A stretch of 64,000 nucleotides of DNA from Tenacibaculum soleae (GTDB lineage Bacteria > Bacteroidota > Bacteroidia > Flavobacteriales > Flavobacteriaceae), in the NCBI RefSeq assembly GCF_001693415.1, contig NZ_MAKX01000002.1, positions 124,001 to 188,000 of the forward strand. The letters are read 5' to 3'. Shown in pieces: positions 8,726 through 17,871 of the stretch (its first letter is position 1; every line of letters starts with the position of its first letter). The notes below the pieces were generated by a model, which worked only from the letters and a program-made list of their open reading frames with translations, made no database searches and had not been told where the DNA came from. The position numbers and the translations under genes were made by a program.

Positions 8726-8729
8726 AAAA

Positions 8730-9080
8730 ATGAATACTTACATAGAACTAAAAAACAATCCTTCATATTTTATTGTTAACAAAAAACAGGTTAACAAAAA
8801 CAAAACGCTAAAAACTTCAATCTTATACAACAAAATTGAATCGAGCGTAAACTCTTCACTAACATATTATAAAAACTCTTTAAACTTAAGTTTTAAAAAC
8901 ATTGAGTTTGATATTATTAAAAATGCTTATCTAAACGATAAGCTTATTATAAAAAATAATATAAAAAAATTAAGTGATACCGAAGTTATACTTTATATAA
9001 CCGTATCTAAAAAAGAAGAAAAAAAACAAAACATTATATGTAAAGCTACATTTGGTTATAGCTTACAAAAAATTGCTTAA
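8730..9080 (+). CDS. Hypothetical protein, possibly hotdog-fold-like
   Basis: The 116-residue soluble protein is rich in Lys and Asn. Its C-terminal half (FKNIEFDIIKNAYLNDKLII ... ICKATFGYS) resembles the strand pattern of acyl-CoA thioesterase-like hotdog proteins, but no catalytic motif is clear. It is followed by a good terminator, and nothing else is in its unit except the 36-residue ORF. The function is unknown; the fold suggestion is weak. Confidence 0.6.
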   Translation: MNTYIELKNNPSYFIVNKKQVNKNKTLKTSILYNKIESSVNSSLTYYKNSLNLSFKNIEFDIIKNAYLNDKLIIKNNIKKLSDTEVILYITVSKKEEKKQNIICKATFGYSLQKIA

Positions 9081-9098
9081 AATTATTTTTATGAATTA

Positions 9099-9121
9099 CA
9101 GGCTTAATAATTTTAAGCCTG
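9099..9121. terminator. Bidirectional terminator
   Basis: CAGGCTTAA / TTAAGCCTG, 9-bp perfect stem with a 5-nt loop, then TTTTA. It separates the plus gene ending at 9080 from the minus gene ending at 9124. Confidence 0.75.
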
Positions 9122-9123
9122 TT

Positions 9124-10095
9124 TTACTTTATATACACCTCTAAAAGTTTTGCATTTTCGGTTATAACATTAATCTTTTTTATACAAGCAGGTATTAAAA
9201 TTGTTTCACCCATTTGTAGTTTTTCTTGTTGATTTTTATACTCAAATATCGCAGTTCCTTCTACACACATATAAATCACAAAACTGTCTTTGTCTTCATG
9301 ATTTGGCATATAATCTTTTGTTAGATGTAAAAAATTAGTAGTAAAATATTTACAATCTACAATATTAGATGGGTTGTTTTTCTTTTTAAGATATTCTGCC
9401 TTATAATTTGATTTTGCTGAATAATCAATAGCATCCAAGGCTAAATCTACATGCAAATCTCTTTCTTTACCTTGATTATCTCTTCTACTCCAATCAGATA
9501 TACGATAGGTAACATCTGATGTTTCTTGTATTTCAGCTAACAAAACGCCTTTACCTATAGCATGTACTCTTCCTGCAGGCACTAAAAAAGTATCTCCTTT
9601 TTTCACAAAATCAACATTTAATAGTTCTAATTCATTGCCTGAATTTATGGTTTGTAAAAATGTTTTTTTATCTGACTCTTCAGAAAAACCAACTATAATT
9701 TTTGCTTTTTTATCAGCATTCACCACATACCACATTTCTGTTTTACCTAACGAATTGTGTCTTTTTTGTGCCAAAACATCATTAGGGTGTACTTGTAAAC
9801 TTAATTTTTTCTTAGCATCAATAAATTTAATAAGTAGCGGGAATTTATCTTTAAAAATTTGATACACTTTTTCACCTAAAATATCTTGTTTAAATTCTTT
9901 TATAAGATCATTTAAACATTTCCCTTTTAGGTTACCATTACTAACTACAGAGATATCTTTATCTATACCAGAAATCTCCCAACTTTCACCAATGTCTGTT
10001 CTATCTGATTGCTTATTAAGTAGTGTTTTTAATTTTTCTCCTCCCCAAATTTTAGGTTTCAAAATTGGCTCAAATCGTAGTAATTGATCTATCAT
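9124..10095 (-). CDS. manA: Mannose-6-phosphate isomerase, class I
   Basis: The enzyme interconverts mannose-6-phosphate and fructose-6-phosphate, feeding GDP-mannose and surface glycan synthesis. The 323-residue short form shows LKPKIWGGEKL, the zinc-ligand block LSLQVHPNDVLA with KTEMWYV (Gln, His, Glu) and GRVHAIGKGVLLAEIQETSDVTYRI (shown only in part) with the remaining His and the catalytic Arg region. It follows queD by 5 bp, in an idi-queD-manA minus-strand unit. Confidence 0.92.
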   Translation of the reverse strand: MIDQLLRFEPILKPKIWGGEKLKTLLNKQSDRTDIGESWEISGIDKDISVVSNGNLKGKCLNDLIKEFKQDILGEKVYQIFKDKFPLLIKFIDAKKKLSLQVHPNDVLAQKRHNSLGKTEMWYVVNADKKAKIIVGFSEESDKKTFLQTINSGNELELLNVDFVKKGDTFLVPAGRVHAIGKGVLLAEIQETSDVTYRISDWSRRDNQGKERDLHVDLALDAIDYSAKSNYKAEYLKKKNNPSNIVDCKYFTTNFLHLTKDYMPNHEDKDSFVIYMCVEGTAIFEYKNQQEKLQMGETILIPACIKKINVITENAKLLEVYIK

Positions 10096-10100
10096 AAAAA

Positions 10101-10511
10101 TTATCCGCTATAAGTTACGTAGTTTCTTGGTGTTTCATACAAGGTAACTTTTAAGTCTAAAAATTCAGGAATACTTACACGTAATTTGTTAAATATTACA
10201 ACAGATATATTTTCTGCTGTGGGAATTAAATTTTTAAAATCAACAACGTCAAGGTTTAAGTTTTTATGATCAAAAGCATCTTCAATTTCAGTCTTAATCA
10301 AATTTTTTAGTATTCCTAAATCATATACATAACCCGTTTCTGGGTTTATTTCGCCTGTTAAGGAAACAATTAACTCGTAATTATGCCCGTGATAATTAGG
10401 GTTGCTACATTTACCAAAAACCTCTTTATTTTTTTCATCTGACCAACTCGGGTTAAACAACCTGTGAGCGGCGTTAAAATGTGCTTTTCTATGTACAGTT
10501 ACTCTAGGCAT
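10101..10511 (-). CDS. queD: 6-carboxy-5,6,7,8-tetrahydropterin synthase
   Basis: QueD/PTPS family enzyme of 136 residues. In queuosine synthesis it turns dihydroneopterin triphosphate into 6-carboxytetrahydropterin. Zinc histidines are visible in AHFNAAHRL and YHGHNYEL, with the catalytic Cys in GKCSNPNYHGH and the C-terminal YETPRNYV glutamate. It overlaps the idi stop by 8 bp. A pterin function other than queuosine cannot be excluded because queC, queE and queF are not in the window. Confidence 0.9.
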   Translation of the reverse strand: MPRVTVHRKAHFNAAHRLFNPSWSDEKNKEVFGKCSNPNYHGHNYELIVSLTGEINPETGYVYDLGILKNLIKTEIEDAFDHKNLNLDVVDFKNLIPTAENISVVIFNKLRVSIPEFLDLKVTLYETPRNYVTYSG

Positions 10512-11022
10512 TATTTAATGTTTCGTACGATTCTTTAAAAATAATTTTAAACCAAGCTGTATAAATTTCTGGTTTATCTTCTATGTCTTTTTTTACCGCC
10601 TCTAAAGTCATCCATTTATAAGACTCAACTTCTTCTTTATTAATATTTGGCTGTTCATTAAAACATCCCACCATTACATGATCTAGTTCATGCTCGGTTA
10701 ATCCGTTATCAAAAGGCGCTTTGTAAATAAACGAAAACACTTCTTTTAAATCACAAACAAAACCCATTTCTTCCTGTAATCTTCTTTTACCAGCAGCTAA
10801 ATTTGTTTCTCCATTTCGCTGATGAGAACAACAGGTGTTAGTCCATAATAAAGGCGAATGATATTTATCAGCTGCCCTTTGTTGCAACATCAGTTCTTTT
10901 TTATCATTAAAAACAAAAACCGAAAATGCTCTATGCAATAAAGCTTTTTCGTGCGCCTCAATTTTCTCCATCAATCCTATTTGATTGTCTTGCGCGTCTA
11001 CTAATATTACCTGTTCTTTCAT
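10504..11022 (-). CDS. idi: Isopentenyl-diphosphate delta-isomerase, type I
   Basis: Nudix-fold enzyme converting IPP to DMAPP for isoprenoids such as menaquinone and carotenoids. The 172 residues carry the catalytic Cys in TNTCCSHQ, the metal ligands in LLHRAFSVFVF and SHQRNGE, and the Nudix-like GKRRLQEEMGF. A glutamate in ELDHVM is the second catalytic residue. It is first in the idi-queD-manA unit, 108 bp from divergent prfC. Confidence 0.93.
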   Translation of the reverse strand: MKEQVILVDAQDNQIGLMEKIEAHEKALLHRAFSVFVFNDKKELMLQQRAADKYHSPLLWTNTCCSHQRNGETNLAAGKRRLQEEMGFVCDLKEVFSFIYKAPFDNGLTEHELDHVMVGCFNEQPNINKEEVESYKWMTLEAVKKDIEDKPEIYTAWFKIIFKESYETLNNA

Positions 11023-11041
11023 TGATTAATTTTACGAAAAA

Positions 11042-11049
11042 CAAACTTA
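11042..11049 (-). promoter_or_regulatory. -7 promoter box of idi-queD-manA
   Basis: Minus-strand TAAGTTTG fits TAnnTTTG, 20 bp before the idi start, leaving a leader of about 14 nt. Confidence 0.5.
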
Positions 11050-11081
11050 CAAAATAGATAGCAGTTCAACAATTAAACCTT

Positions 11082-11111
11082 TTGAACAGTTAGCATTAAA
11101 ACGTATCTTTG
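11082..11111 (+). promoter_or_regulatory. Promoter of prfC
   Basis: TTG at 11082-11084, a 19-bp spacer, and TATCTTTG at 11104-11111, 18 bp before the prfC ATG. This is a full match to the flavobacterial consensus. Confidence 0.75.
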
Positions 11112-11129
11112 CAACCTTAAAATTTATAG

Positions 11130-12719
11130 ATGAGTTTTTTAGAAGAAATACAGAAAAGACGAACATTCGGAATTATATCTCACCCCGATGCTGGTAAAAC
11201 TACTTTAACTGAAAAGTTACTTTTATTTGGTGGTGCAATACAAGAAGCCGGAGCCGTAAAAAACAACAAAATAAAAAAAGGAGCTACTTCTGATTTTATG
11301 GAAATTGAGCGTCAGCGTGGAATTTCGGTAGCTACTTCGGTATTAGCTTTTATCTATAAAGACAAAAAAATAAATATTTTAGATACGCCTGGTCACAAAG
11401 ATTTTGCTGAAGATACTTTTAGAACTTTAACAGCTGTTGATAGTGTGATTGTGGTGATTGATGTTGCTAAAGGTGTTGAGCCACAAACCGAAAAATTAGT
11501 CGAAGTTTGTCGCATGCGAAAAATACCAATGCTCGTATTTATAAATAAATTAGACCGTGAAGGTAAAGACGCTTTTGATTTATTAGACGAAGTTGAGCAA
11601 AAATTAGGCTTACGCGTTACGCCAATGAGTTTTCCTATAGGAATGGGGTACGATTTTAAAGGTATTTATAATATTTGGGAGAAGAAACTAAACCTTTTTT
11701 CTGCTGAAAATAAAACTACCATTTCTGAAGGTGTGGTTTTTGACGATTTATCAAACCCACAGTTAGATGAAATTATTGGTGAAACTGCTGCCGAAACCTT
11801 GCGAGAAGAATCAGAGTTAGTTTATGAAGTATATCCTGAATTTAATCAAGACGAATATTTAGCTGGTGATTTACAACCTGTCTTTTTTGGTTCTGCTTTA
11901 AATAATTTTGGTGTAAAAGAATTGCTAGATGCTTTTATTGAAATTGCACCACAACCACAACCTAAAAAAGCTGAGGAACGTTTAGTGGATTCGAAAGAAG
12001 AAAAACTATCAGGATTTGTGTTTAAAATTCATGCAAATATGGATCCTAAACACAGAGACCGACTTGCTTTTATAAAAATTGTTTCAGGTACTTTTAAACG
12101 AAACTCTCCATACCTTCATGTTCGTAATGGTAAGAAAATGAAATTTTCGAGCCCAAATGCCTTTTTTGCTGAAAAGAAAGAAATTGTAGACGAATCTTTT
12201 CCTGGCGATATTGTTGGTGTACACGATACTGGGAATTTTAAAATTGGTGATACTTTAACCGAAGGTGAAAAATTAAACTTTAAAGGAATTCCAAGTTTTT
12301 CTCCAGAGCATTTCCGTTATGTAAACAATGCCGACCCAATGAAATCTAAACAATTATACAAAGGTTTAGACCAATTAATGGACGAAGGTGTAGCGCAATT
12401 ATTTACCATGGATATGAATGGTCGTAGAATTGTAGGTACCGTTGGTGCCTTACAATACGAAGTTATTCAATATCGTTTAGAGCATGAATATGGAGCAAAA
12501 TGTAGTTACGAAAACATTGCTGTTCATAAAGCTTGTTGGGTACAACCTGAAGATGAAAAAAACGAAGAGTTTAAAGAATTTAAGCGTGTAAAACAACGTT
12601 ATTTAGCTAAAGATAAAGAAGGTAAATTAGTGTTTTTAGCCGATTCTGCTTTTACCATTCAAATGACACAAAGTAAATACCCATCCGTAAAACTACATTT
12701 TACCAGTGAGTTTGAATAG
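11130..12719 (+). CDS. prfC: Peptide chain release factor 3
   Basis: Translation GTPase that removes RF1/RF2 from the ribosome after termination. At 529 residues it is of standard length. The GTPase motifs are SHPDAGKTTLTEK (G1), the G2 region EIERQRGISV, DTPGHKDF (G3) and FINKLDRE (G4), followed by domain II (near 300-390) and the RF3 C-terminal domain starting near FSPEHFRYV. It is monocistronic or weakly linked to the barrel protein 31 bp downstream. Confidence 0.96.
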   Translation: MSFLEEIQKRRTFGIISHPDAGKTTLTEKLLLFGGAIQEAGAVKNNKIKKGATSDFMEIERQRGISVATSVLAFIYKDKKINILDTPGHKDFAEDTFRTLTAVDSVIVVIDVAKGVEPQTEKLVEVCRMRKIPMLVFINKLDREGKDAFDLLDEVEQKLGLRVTPMSFPIGMGYDFKGIYNIWEKKLNLFSAENKTTISEGVVFDDLSNPQLDEIIGETAAETLREESELVYEVYPEFNQDEYLAGDLQPVFFGSALNNFGVKELLDAFIEIAPQPQPKKAEERLVDSKEEKLSGFVFKIHANMDPKHRDRLAFIKIVSGTFKRNSPYLHVRNGKKMKFSSPNAFFAEKKEIVDESFPGDIVGVHDTGNFKIGDTLTEGEKLNFKGIPSFSPEHFRYVNNADPMKSKQLYKGLDQLMDEGVAQLFTMDMNGRRIVGTVGALQYEVIQYRLEHEYGAKCSYENIAVHKACWVQPEDEKNEEFKEFKRVKQRYLAKDKEGKLVFLADSAFTIQMTQSKYPSVKLHFTSEFE

Positions 12720-12750
12720 CCAATAATTGGCTTTTAATATTTTTTAGAAA

Positions 12751-14343
12751 ATGGAAAACAAAAAACATTCTATCATTTCGAGAAATAAAGAAATTTTTTT
12801 TAAGACATTAATTTCTTTGCTCTTTTTTCTATGTTCTTTTTTCTCTTTTTCTCAACAAAACCTTTCCTCTTTAAAAGGGAAACAACTGCACAATAAAGTT
12901 CGTTTAAACTTTATTCCTGTTCAAATGCCTACGGATGAGTTTCCTAATTTAAAACCAACTATGGGATTGGCTGGTTTACATTATCAAATACCAATTAACA
13001 ACTGGTTATATGGTGGTGCAGGATTTCATTTTGCTGTAACTGGTGACCAAGGAGGTTTATTTACCTTAGGTGCAGAAATTGGGGTAAACAAACAACTTTA
13101 TAAAAACATTTATTTTGATGCCAACTTCCATTTTGGTGGTGGTGGTGGATACCGTAATTTGATAAACGATGGCGGATTTATAAATCCGAATATTGGATTG
13201 CAATACAAAAAAAACAACTATTCGTTTGGGGTGCAATACAGTCACTTAAATTTTTTATCAGGTAAAATAAAAAGTAATTCTGTTTCAGTTTTTGTTGAAA
13301 TACCGAGTGTTTTACGTTTTACCGATTACAATAAAGCTCATAAAGATTTTATCGCTGACAATCTTTCTTCCGATGATTTTTGGAGCAAGCCAATTGTAAA
13401 AAACGCACAACAAGTTCGTTTCGACTTTTTTAAGCCGATAGGAAATTCTAAAAAAGATAACGGTGATGCTTTAAACGAAACCTTATATGTTATTGGATTT
13501 GAATATCAGAAATACGTATCAGAAAACACCTTCTTATTTGCTCATACAGATGCTATTTACAAAGGTTTACGTGCTGGTTTTATGGATTTATTTTTTGGTG
13601 CTGGTTATCATCCATATCGATCAAAATACATTAATATTTTCACCAAATTAGGTATTGGTGCTGCAGGTGGTCGTGTGGCTCCTGAAGGTGGATTGATGAT
13701 TTACCCTTCTGCAGGAGTAGATTTAAAAATTTCAAAAAAACTAGCCTTAAGTGGTCATGCTGGATATTATGGTGCTATTGACGGCGATTTAGAAGCTTAT
13801 ACTTTTGGGTTTGGTTTAAAATACTTTGGCTTAAACGGAGGAACAACCAATGAAGAAAAAAATTACACCAATTTTTATACTCAAGGTTTACGAATTGAAA
13901 TTCAGAATCAAACCTATTTTAATGTAGCTAAAACTGATGACGTTTACAATGCGACTGAAATTGATTTACAATTAATTGGTTTAAAAGTTAATTACGACCT
14001 TAATAAATGGCTTTACATTGCTGGTGAAGCAAGTTTTGCTTACGATGGTCGTTCGGGTGGTTATGCCCATGGTTTAGTAGGTGGTGGAATATATTCTCCC
14101 CGATTTTTAAACAACAAAATGCGTGGTTTTGCTGAGATGATGGCTGGTGCTGGTGGTGGTGCAGGTGTAGATACTGATGAAGGAATTATTATTCGCCCAA
14201 CATTAGGCTTAAGCTATGATGTTAGCAAGAGTATTGCTGTTTTAGCTTCTGTGGGTAAATATTATTCGCCTTTTGGCAATGTAAAATCAAACAATATAAA
14301 TATAGGTATAAGTTATAACTTATCAACCTTATCAATAAAATAA
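12751..14343 (+). CDS. Predicted outer-membrane beta-barrel protein
   Basis: The 530-residue exported protein has a long N-terminus with a hydrophobic signal at about residues 19-34 ending FSFSQQ. The rest alternates polar and aromatic residues with many Gly-rich turns (FGGGGGYRNL, GAGGGAGVDTDEG), typical of barrel strands. Two similar halves (near 40-330 and 370-530) both contain GLKY/GLSY-type repeats, so an internal duplication is possible. I recognise no named family. A TonB box or plug is absent, so it is not a TonB-dependent receptor. Confidence 0.6.
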   Translation: MENKKHSIISRNKEIFFKTLISLLFFLCSFFSFSQQNLSSLKGKQLHNKVRLNFIPVQMPTDEFPNLKPTMGLAGLHYQIPINNWLYGGAGFHFAVTGDQGGLFTLGAEIGVNKQLYKNIYFDANFHFGGGGGYRNLINDGGFINPNIGLQYKKNNYSFGVQYSHLNFLSGKIKSNSVSVFVEIPSVLRFTDYNKAHKDFIADNLSSDDFWSKPIVKNAQQVRFDFFKPIGNSKKDNGDALNETLYVIGFEYQKYVSENTFLFAHTDAIYKGLRAGFMDLFFGAGYHPYRSKYINIFTKLGIGAAGGRVAPEGGLMIYPSAGVDLKISKKLALSGHAGYYGAIDGDLEAYTFGFGLKYFGLNGGTTNEEKNYTNFYTQGLRIEIQNQTYFNVAKTDDVYNATEIDLQLIGLKVNYDLNKWLYIAGEASFAYDGRSGGYAHGLVGGGIYSPRFLNNKMRGFAEMMAGAGGGAGVDTDEGIIIRPTLGLSYDVSKSIAVLASVGKYYSPFGNVKSNNINIGISYNLSTLSIK

Positions 14344-14361
14344 CAAGTACATAGTTTATTT

Positions 14362-14435
14362 GCGCTAGGGATTGAAGTGGCATCCTTTTATGAAGAATGA
14401 ATAAAAGATATAACGAAAAGCCCGCTCGAGCGCCC
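14362..14435 (+). ncRNA. Candidate conserved structured intergenic element
   Basis: The short GC-rich island in AT-rich DNA begins GCGCTAGGGATTGAAGTGGC and ends GAAAAGCCCGCTCGAGCGCC. GCGC pairs with the terminal GCGC and CTAGGG lies opposite CCCG. I recall very similar sequences between genes in many Flavobacteriaceae; it may belong to a known flavobacterial RNA motif, but I cannot confirm which. A related sequence lies at 59641-59710. It could be an RNA or a repeat element. Confidence 0.45.
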
Positions 14436-14468
14436 AAAATAATAGTTTAATTAGTAAATAATAGTAAA

Positions 14469-15398
14469 ATGAATAACGGAATTTACGCAAAGTTTAAAAC
14501 ATCGAAAGGTGATGTTTTAGTGAATTTAGAACATGAAAAAACTCCTGGAACTGTAGGTAACTTTGTTGCTTTAGCAGAAGGAAATTTAGAAAATGACGCA
14601 AAGCCACAAGGAACTCCATATTATAATGGATTAAAGTTTCACCGTGTAATTGCAGATTTTATGGTGCAAGGTGGATGCCCTCAAGGTACTGGAACTGGAA
14701 ATCCTGGTTATAAATTTGATGATGAAATTCATGCAGATTTAAAACACGATGCACCTGGTAAATTATCTATGGCAAATGCAGGTCCTGGAACTAACGGTTC
14801 TCAGTTTTTCATTACACACGTTGCTACACCATGGTTAGACGGTAAACATACTGTTTTTGGAAGTGTTATTGAAGGACAGGATGTGGTTGATGCTATTGCC
14901 CAAGATGATACGATGGATGTTGAAATTATTCGTGTTGGTGAGGCTGCTGAAAAATTTAACGCTGTTGAAGCTTTTAGAACTTTTGAAGGTTCACGTGAAA
15001 AACGTGAAGCAGAAGAATTAGCAAAACAAAAAGAATTATTAGATTCTGTTGCTGCTGGTTATGATGAAACTGCATCGGGTTTACGTTATAAAGTTTTACA
15101 AAATGGTGACGGAAAACAAGCTACAAAAGGCGCTACGGTTTCTGTACACTACAAAGGTCAATTATTAGACGGTACGGTTTTCGATTCGTCATATAAACGC
15201 AAGCAACCAATTGATTTTGCTATTGGTGTAGGTCAAGTAATTGCTGGTTGGGATGAAGGTATTCAGTTACTAAAAGTGGGCGATAAAGCCCGTTTAGTAA
15301 TTCCATCTAACTTAGCGTACGGTGAAGCAGGTGCTGGAGGTGTAATTCCACCAAATGCAACGTTAATTTTTGATGTTGAATTAATGGATGTAAAATAA
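14469..15398 (+). CDS. Cyclophilin-FKBP fusion peptidyl-prolyl isomerase
   Basis: The 309-residue protein joins two unrelated prolyl isomerase folds. Residues about 1-155 are cyclophilin ([39 protein letters not shown]). Residues about 215-309 are FKBP ([58 protein letters not shown]), with a charged helical linker between them. There is no signal peptide, so it acts in the cytoplasm as a folding helper. Such dual-family isomerases have been reported in Flavobacterium-like bacteria. Both catalytic pockets look intact. Confidence 0.93.
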   Translation: MNNGIYAKFKTSKGDVLVNLEHEKTPGTVGNFVALAEGNLENDAKPQGTPYYNGLKFHRVIADFMVQGGCPQGTGTGNPGYKFDDEIHADLKHDAPGKLSMANAGPGTNGSQFFITHVATPWLDGKHTVFGSVIEGQDVVDAIAQDDTMDVEIIRVGEAAEKFNAVEAFRTFEGSREKREAEELAKQKELLDSVAAGYDETASGLRYKVLQNGDGKQATKGATVSVHYKGQLLDGTVFDSSYKRKQPIDFAIGVGQVIAGWDEGIQLLKVGDKARLVIPSNLAYGEAGAGGVIPPNATLIFDVELMDVK

Positions 15399-15577
15399 CA
15401 CTTGCGTTCTTAATTAAATATATTTATAAAACTCTCTATTGAAAAATGGGGAGTTTTTTGTTTACGCTAAGTTAACTTTCTTAACAATTATTATCATTTT
15501 TATTAAAACACATATTACAATTACATAAACTGTAAATGGGTTTGATTTTTCATCTTTACAATGTAAAAAAACAACAA

Positions 15578-16183
15578 ATGAAAAAATTTATCCCCCTGAT
15601 TATTATTAGCATATTCTGTTTTAACTACACGAATATTTACAGTCAAGCTGTTTGTGAAACTCCGACCGAAAATGTTATCGATTTAAATGAAATATCTATA
15701 AAAAAATGTGATATTAAAGAAGAAAAAACTACAACTAGAAACATTATTAAAACTAAAGTTTCTAGAAAAAGGATGAATCACAGAAATAGAAAAATTGATA
15801 AAAAACAAAATAAATTAGCCACATCTAAAAAGGTGTTATTTACGTTAGTTGAAGAAATTCCGATGTTTGAATCTTGTAAAAAATCAACAAAATCCTCTAA
15901 TAAAAAATGCTTTAAAAGAAGGATTAACAAGCATTTTTCCAAAAACTTTCATATAGAAAAATTTGGTGATAGAATGATTAAGGATAAAATTTTTATACAA
16001 TTTAGCATTGATCTTTATGGTAAAGTAATAAATCCACAAATTAAAAGTAAAAATAAAGATAAATTACTTCATAGAGAGTTAAGCAGAATACTTTATAAAC
16101 TACCAAACTTTACCCCTGGTAAAGAAAAAGGGCTTCCGGTTATTGTTACTTATTCGTTTCCTTTTAACCTAACACTAAACTAA
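15578..16183 (+). CDS. Secreted protein with a TonB-C-like domain
   Basis: About 201 residues from ATG 15578; an in-frame upstream ATG (15536) would bury the signal peptide MKKFIPLIIISIFCFNYTNIYSQ (23 residues), so the shorter form is preferred. A basic linker leads to one domain with VEEIPMFESC and the end pattern IDLYGKVINPQI ... LPNFTPGKEKG, as in TonB C-terminal repeats of Bacteroidota. It is a diverged paralogue of the next gene. It lacks the usual membrane anchor and proline-rich spacer of TonB, so energy transduction is doubtful. Confidence 0.65.
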   Translation: MKKFIPLIIISIFCFNYTNIYSQAVCETPTENVIDLNEISIKKCDIKEEKTTTRNIIKTKVSRKRMNHRNRKIDKKQNKLATSKKVLFTLVEEIPMFESCKKSTKSSNKKCFKRRINKHFSKNFHIEKFGDRMIKDKIFIQFSIDLYGKVINPQIKSKNKDKLLHRELSRILYKLPNFTPGKEKGLPVIVTYSFPFNLTLN

Positions 16184-16484
16184 ATAATATTACGTTATTT
16201 TATTAATAAAGAAAATATTAACAAAACAAGTTTTTTTTTAGAAATAAAGCAATAAAAAGAATATTATTATCATAACAAATCTATATTTTACACATAACAC
16301 AGGTAATAAATTATAACATAAAAACAGCACCTTTATAAACTAAAAAAACAAACTTACTACAATAAAAACGTAGTTATCAATACATTAAAATAAAAATAAG
16401 TTTGATTATATAATATTTTTTCATATTTTTACATCATTAATAAAAGTTAACGACTCTTGTTAACCCCTTAAATAGAGTTTGATT

Positions 16485-17603
16485 ATGAAGAAATTTCCCT
16501 TATTAGTTATAGCCGTACTTATGTCTATCACTGCTGCTGCACAAGAAGTTTGTGCTACTTCTGATGAATCTATAGCAGATCCAAACAGTATTACAAAATG
16601 TGCTATTGAAGATACCGATGGTGGAGGTAAAAAGCAATTAACCATTGAAGTATCAACAAGAAGACGTGTTGTTCGTAAAAAGAATGAGGCTGTTTCTGCT
16701 ATTGGTGGAAATACTACTTCTCAAAAAGTGGCGAATATTAAGAAAAATACTTTATTAGTTGGTAAACTTGAGTTAGAAGATAATTCTGAAACTATTGAAA
16801 GAATACCTTTTAACCTTGTTGAGGAAATTCCTTTATTTTCTAAATGTAACAATGTTCCATTAATAAAACAATCTAAGTGTTTTGAAACTCAAATGCACAA
16901 ACATATTATAAAAAACTTTAGATATCCACAAGATGCTATTGATGCAGGTGTTCAGGGAAGAGTACTTGTACAGTTTACCATTGACGAACAGGGTAATGTT
17001 GCTACAGTTCAAATGAGAGGGCCTAAAGGAGGTTCTTCATTAGAAGCTGAAGCTAGTAGGATTGTAAATAAACTTCCAAAATTTATTCCTGGTAAACATA
17101 ATGGTAAGGCTGTAAAGGTTAAATACGGTGTTCCAATTACATTTAAACATCCTGATGCTAGTGTGGTTAAAAACACTACCAAAAGAACAATAAAAAAAGG
17201 AGTTAAGAAAACTATTAAAAAAGAAAAATTAATTACTGACTTCGTTAAATTTAATGATGTACAAACTATTCCTTTATTTAATGCTTGTTTAAAAGCTAAA
17301 GACAGTGAGAAAATCAACTGTTTTAACAGCAGAATGATTAGTCATATTCAAAGAAATTTTAACTACCCAGAAGCTGCCGCTACACAAGGTATTGAAGGTA
17401 AAGTTTGGGTTCGTTTCATTATAGGTAAACAAGGTAAAGTAAGTAATATTAGAATGAGAGGACCTGAAAACGGAGAACTTTTAGAGCAAGAAGCAAAAAG
17501 AATGGTTTCCAAACTTGCTACTTTTGTTCCTGGTAAGCATGATGGAAAACTTGCTAATGTTGAATATTTTATTCCTATTAACTTTACATTACAAAATCAA
17601 TAA
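16485..17603 (+). CDS. Secreted protein with two tandem TonB-C-like domains
   Basis: About 372 residues from ATG 16485 (a TTG two codons upstream is less likely). A signal peptide ends near ITAAAQ. Two homologous domains follow, near 105-215 and 265-374. Each has an EIPLF/TIPLF start, a Cys pair, a YP motif (NFRYPQDA, NFNYPEAA), VQFTIDEQG / VRFIIGKQG, RMRGP-like loop and FxPGKHxGK end. TonB C-terminal domains share this YPxxA...G.V.V.F.I...G pattern, but here they are exported without an anchor. The 301 bp upstream are very AT-rich and show no clear gene or promoter. Confidence 0.7.
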   Translation: MKKFPLLVIAVLMSITAAAQEVCATSDESIADPNSITKCAIEDTDGGGKKQLTIEVSTRRRVVRKKNEAVSAIGGNTTSQKVANIKKNTLLVGKLELEDNSETIERIPFNLVEEIPLFSKCNNVPLIKQSKCFETQMHKHIIKNFRYPQDAIDAGVQGRVLVQFTIDEQGNVATVQMRGPKGGSSLEAEASRIVNKLPKFIPGKHNGKAVKVKYGVPITFKHPDASVVKNTTKRTIKKGVKKTIKKEKLITDFVKFNDVQTIPLFNACLKAKDSEKINCFNSRMISHIQRNFNYPEAAATQGIEGKVWVRFIIGKQGKVSNIRMRGPENGELLEQEAKRMVSKLATFVPGKHDGKLANVEYFIPINFTLQNQ

Positions 17604-17625
17604 AAAAATTTTACGTAAACAATAG

Positions 17626-17665
17626 AAAAAGAGTCTTAAATTATATATAATTTAAGACTCTTTTT
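17626..17665 (+). terminator. Strong terminator, perfect 40-bp palindrome
   Basis: GAGTCTTAAATTATA and its exact complement, extended by five A-T pairs on each side, form a 20-bp arm palindrome directly after the tandem-domain gene, ending in TTTTTT. Confidence 0.85.
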
Positions 17666-17841
17666 TGTGATTAAAAAAATATATATTTTTACGTAAAAAT
17701 ATTAGTACAAAATTAAAATAGTTATACGTTGAGTAACTTGTAACACAACAAATCTAAATAAATAGAAGTTGGTAGTTAATTATTAATTTAGATTGATAAA
17801 TTTTAAGACGCTAACTCAAAAGTTTGTAACTTTTAAAATCT

Positions 17842-17871
17842 CAGGATTAAATTATTTATAGTTTAATCCTG
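17842..17871. terminator. Second hairpin, at the edge of the transposase remnant
   Basis: CAGGATTAAA / TTTAATCCTG, a perfect 10-bp stem with a 10-nt loop followed by TTTT on the plus strand. No intact gene ends here; it may be a relic terminator. Confidence 0.5.

Noticed and set aside
14222..14437. Minus-strand 71-residue ORF over the barrel gene end and the GC-rich island
   Set aside because: Overlaps a real gene and the structured element; no plausible protein pattern.
16448..16464. GTTAAC...GTTAAC inverted repeat before the tandem-domain gene
   Set aside because: Short AT-rich palindromic words are expected by chance at this base composition, and no second copy was found.
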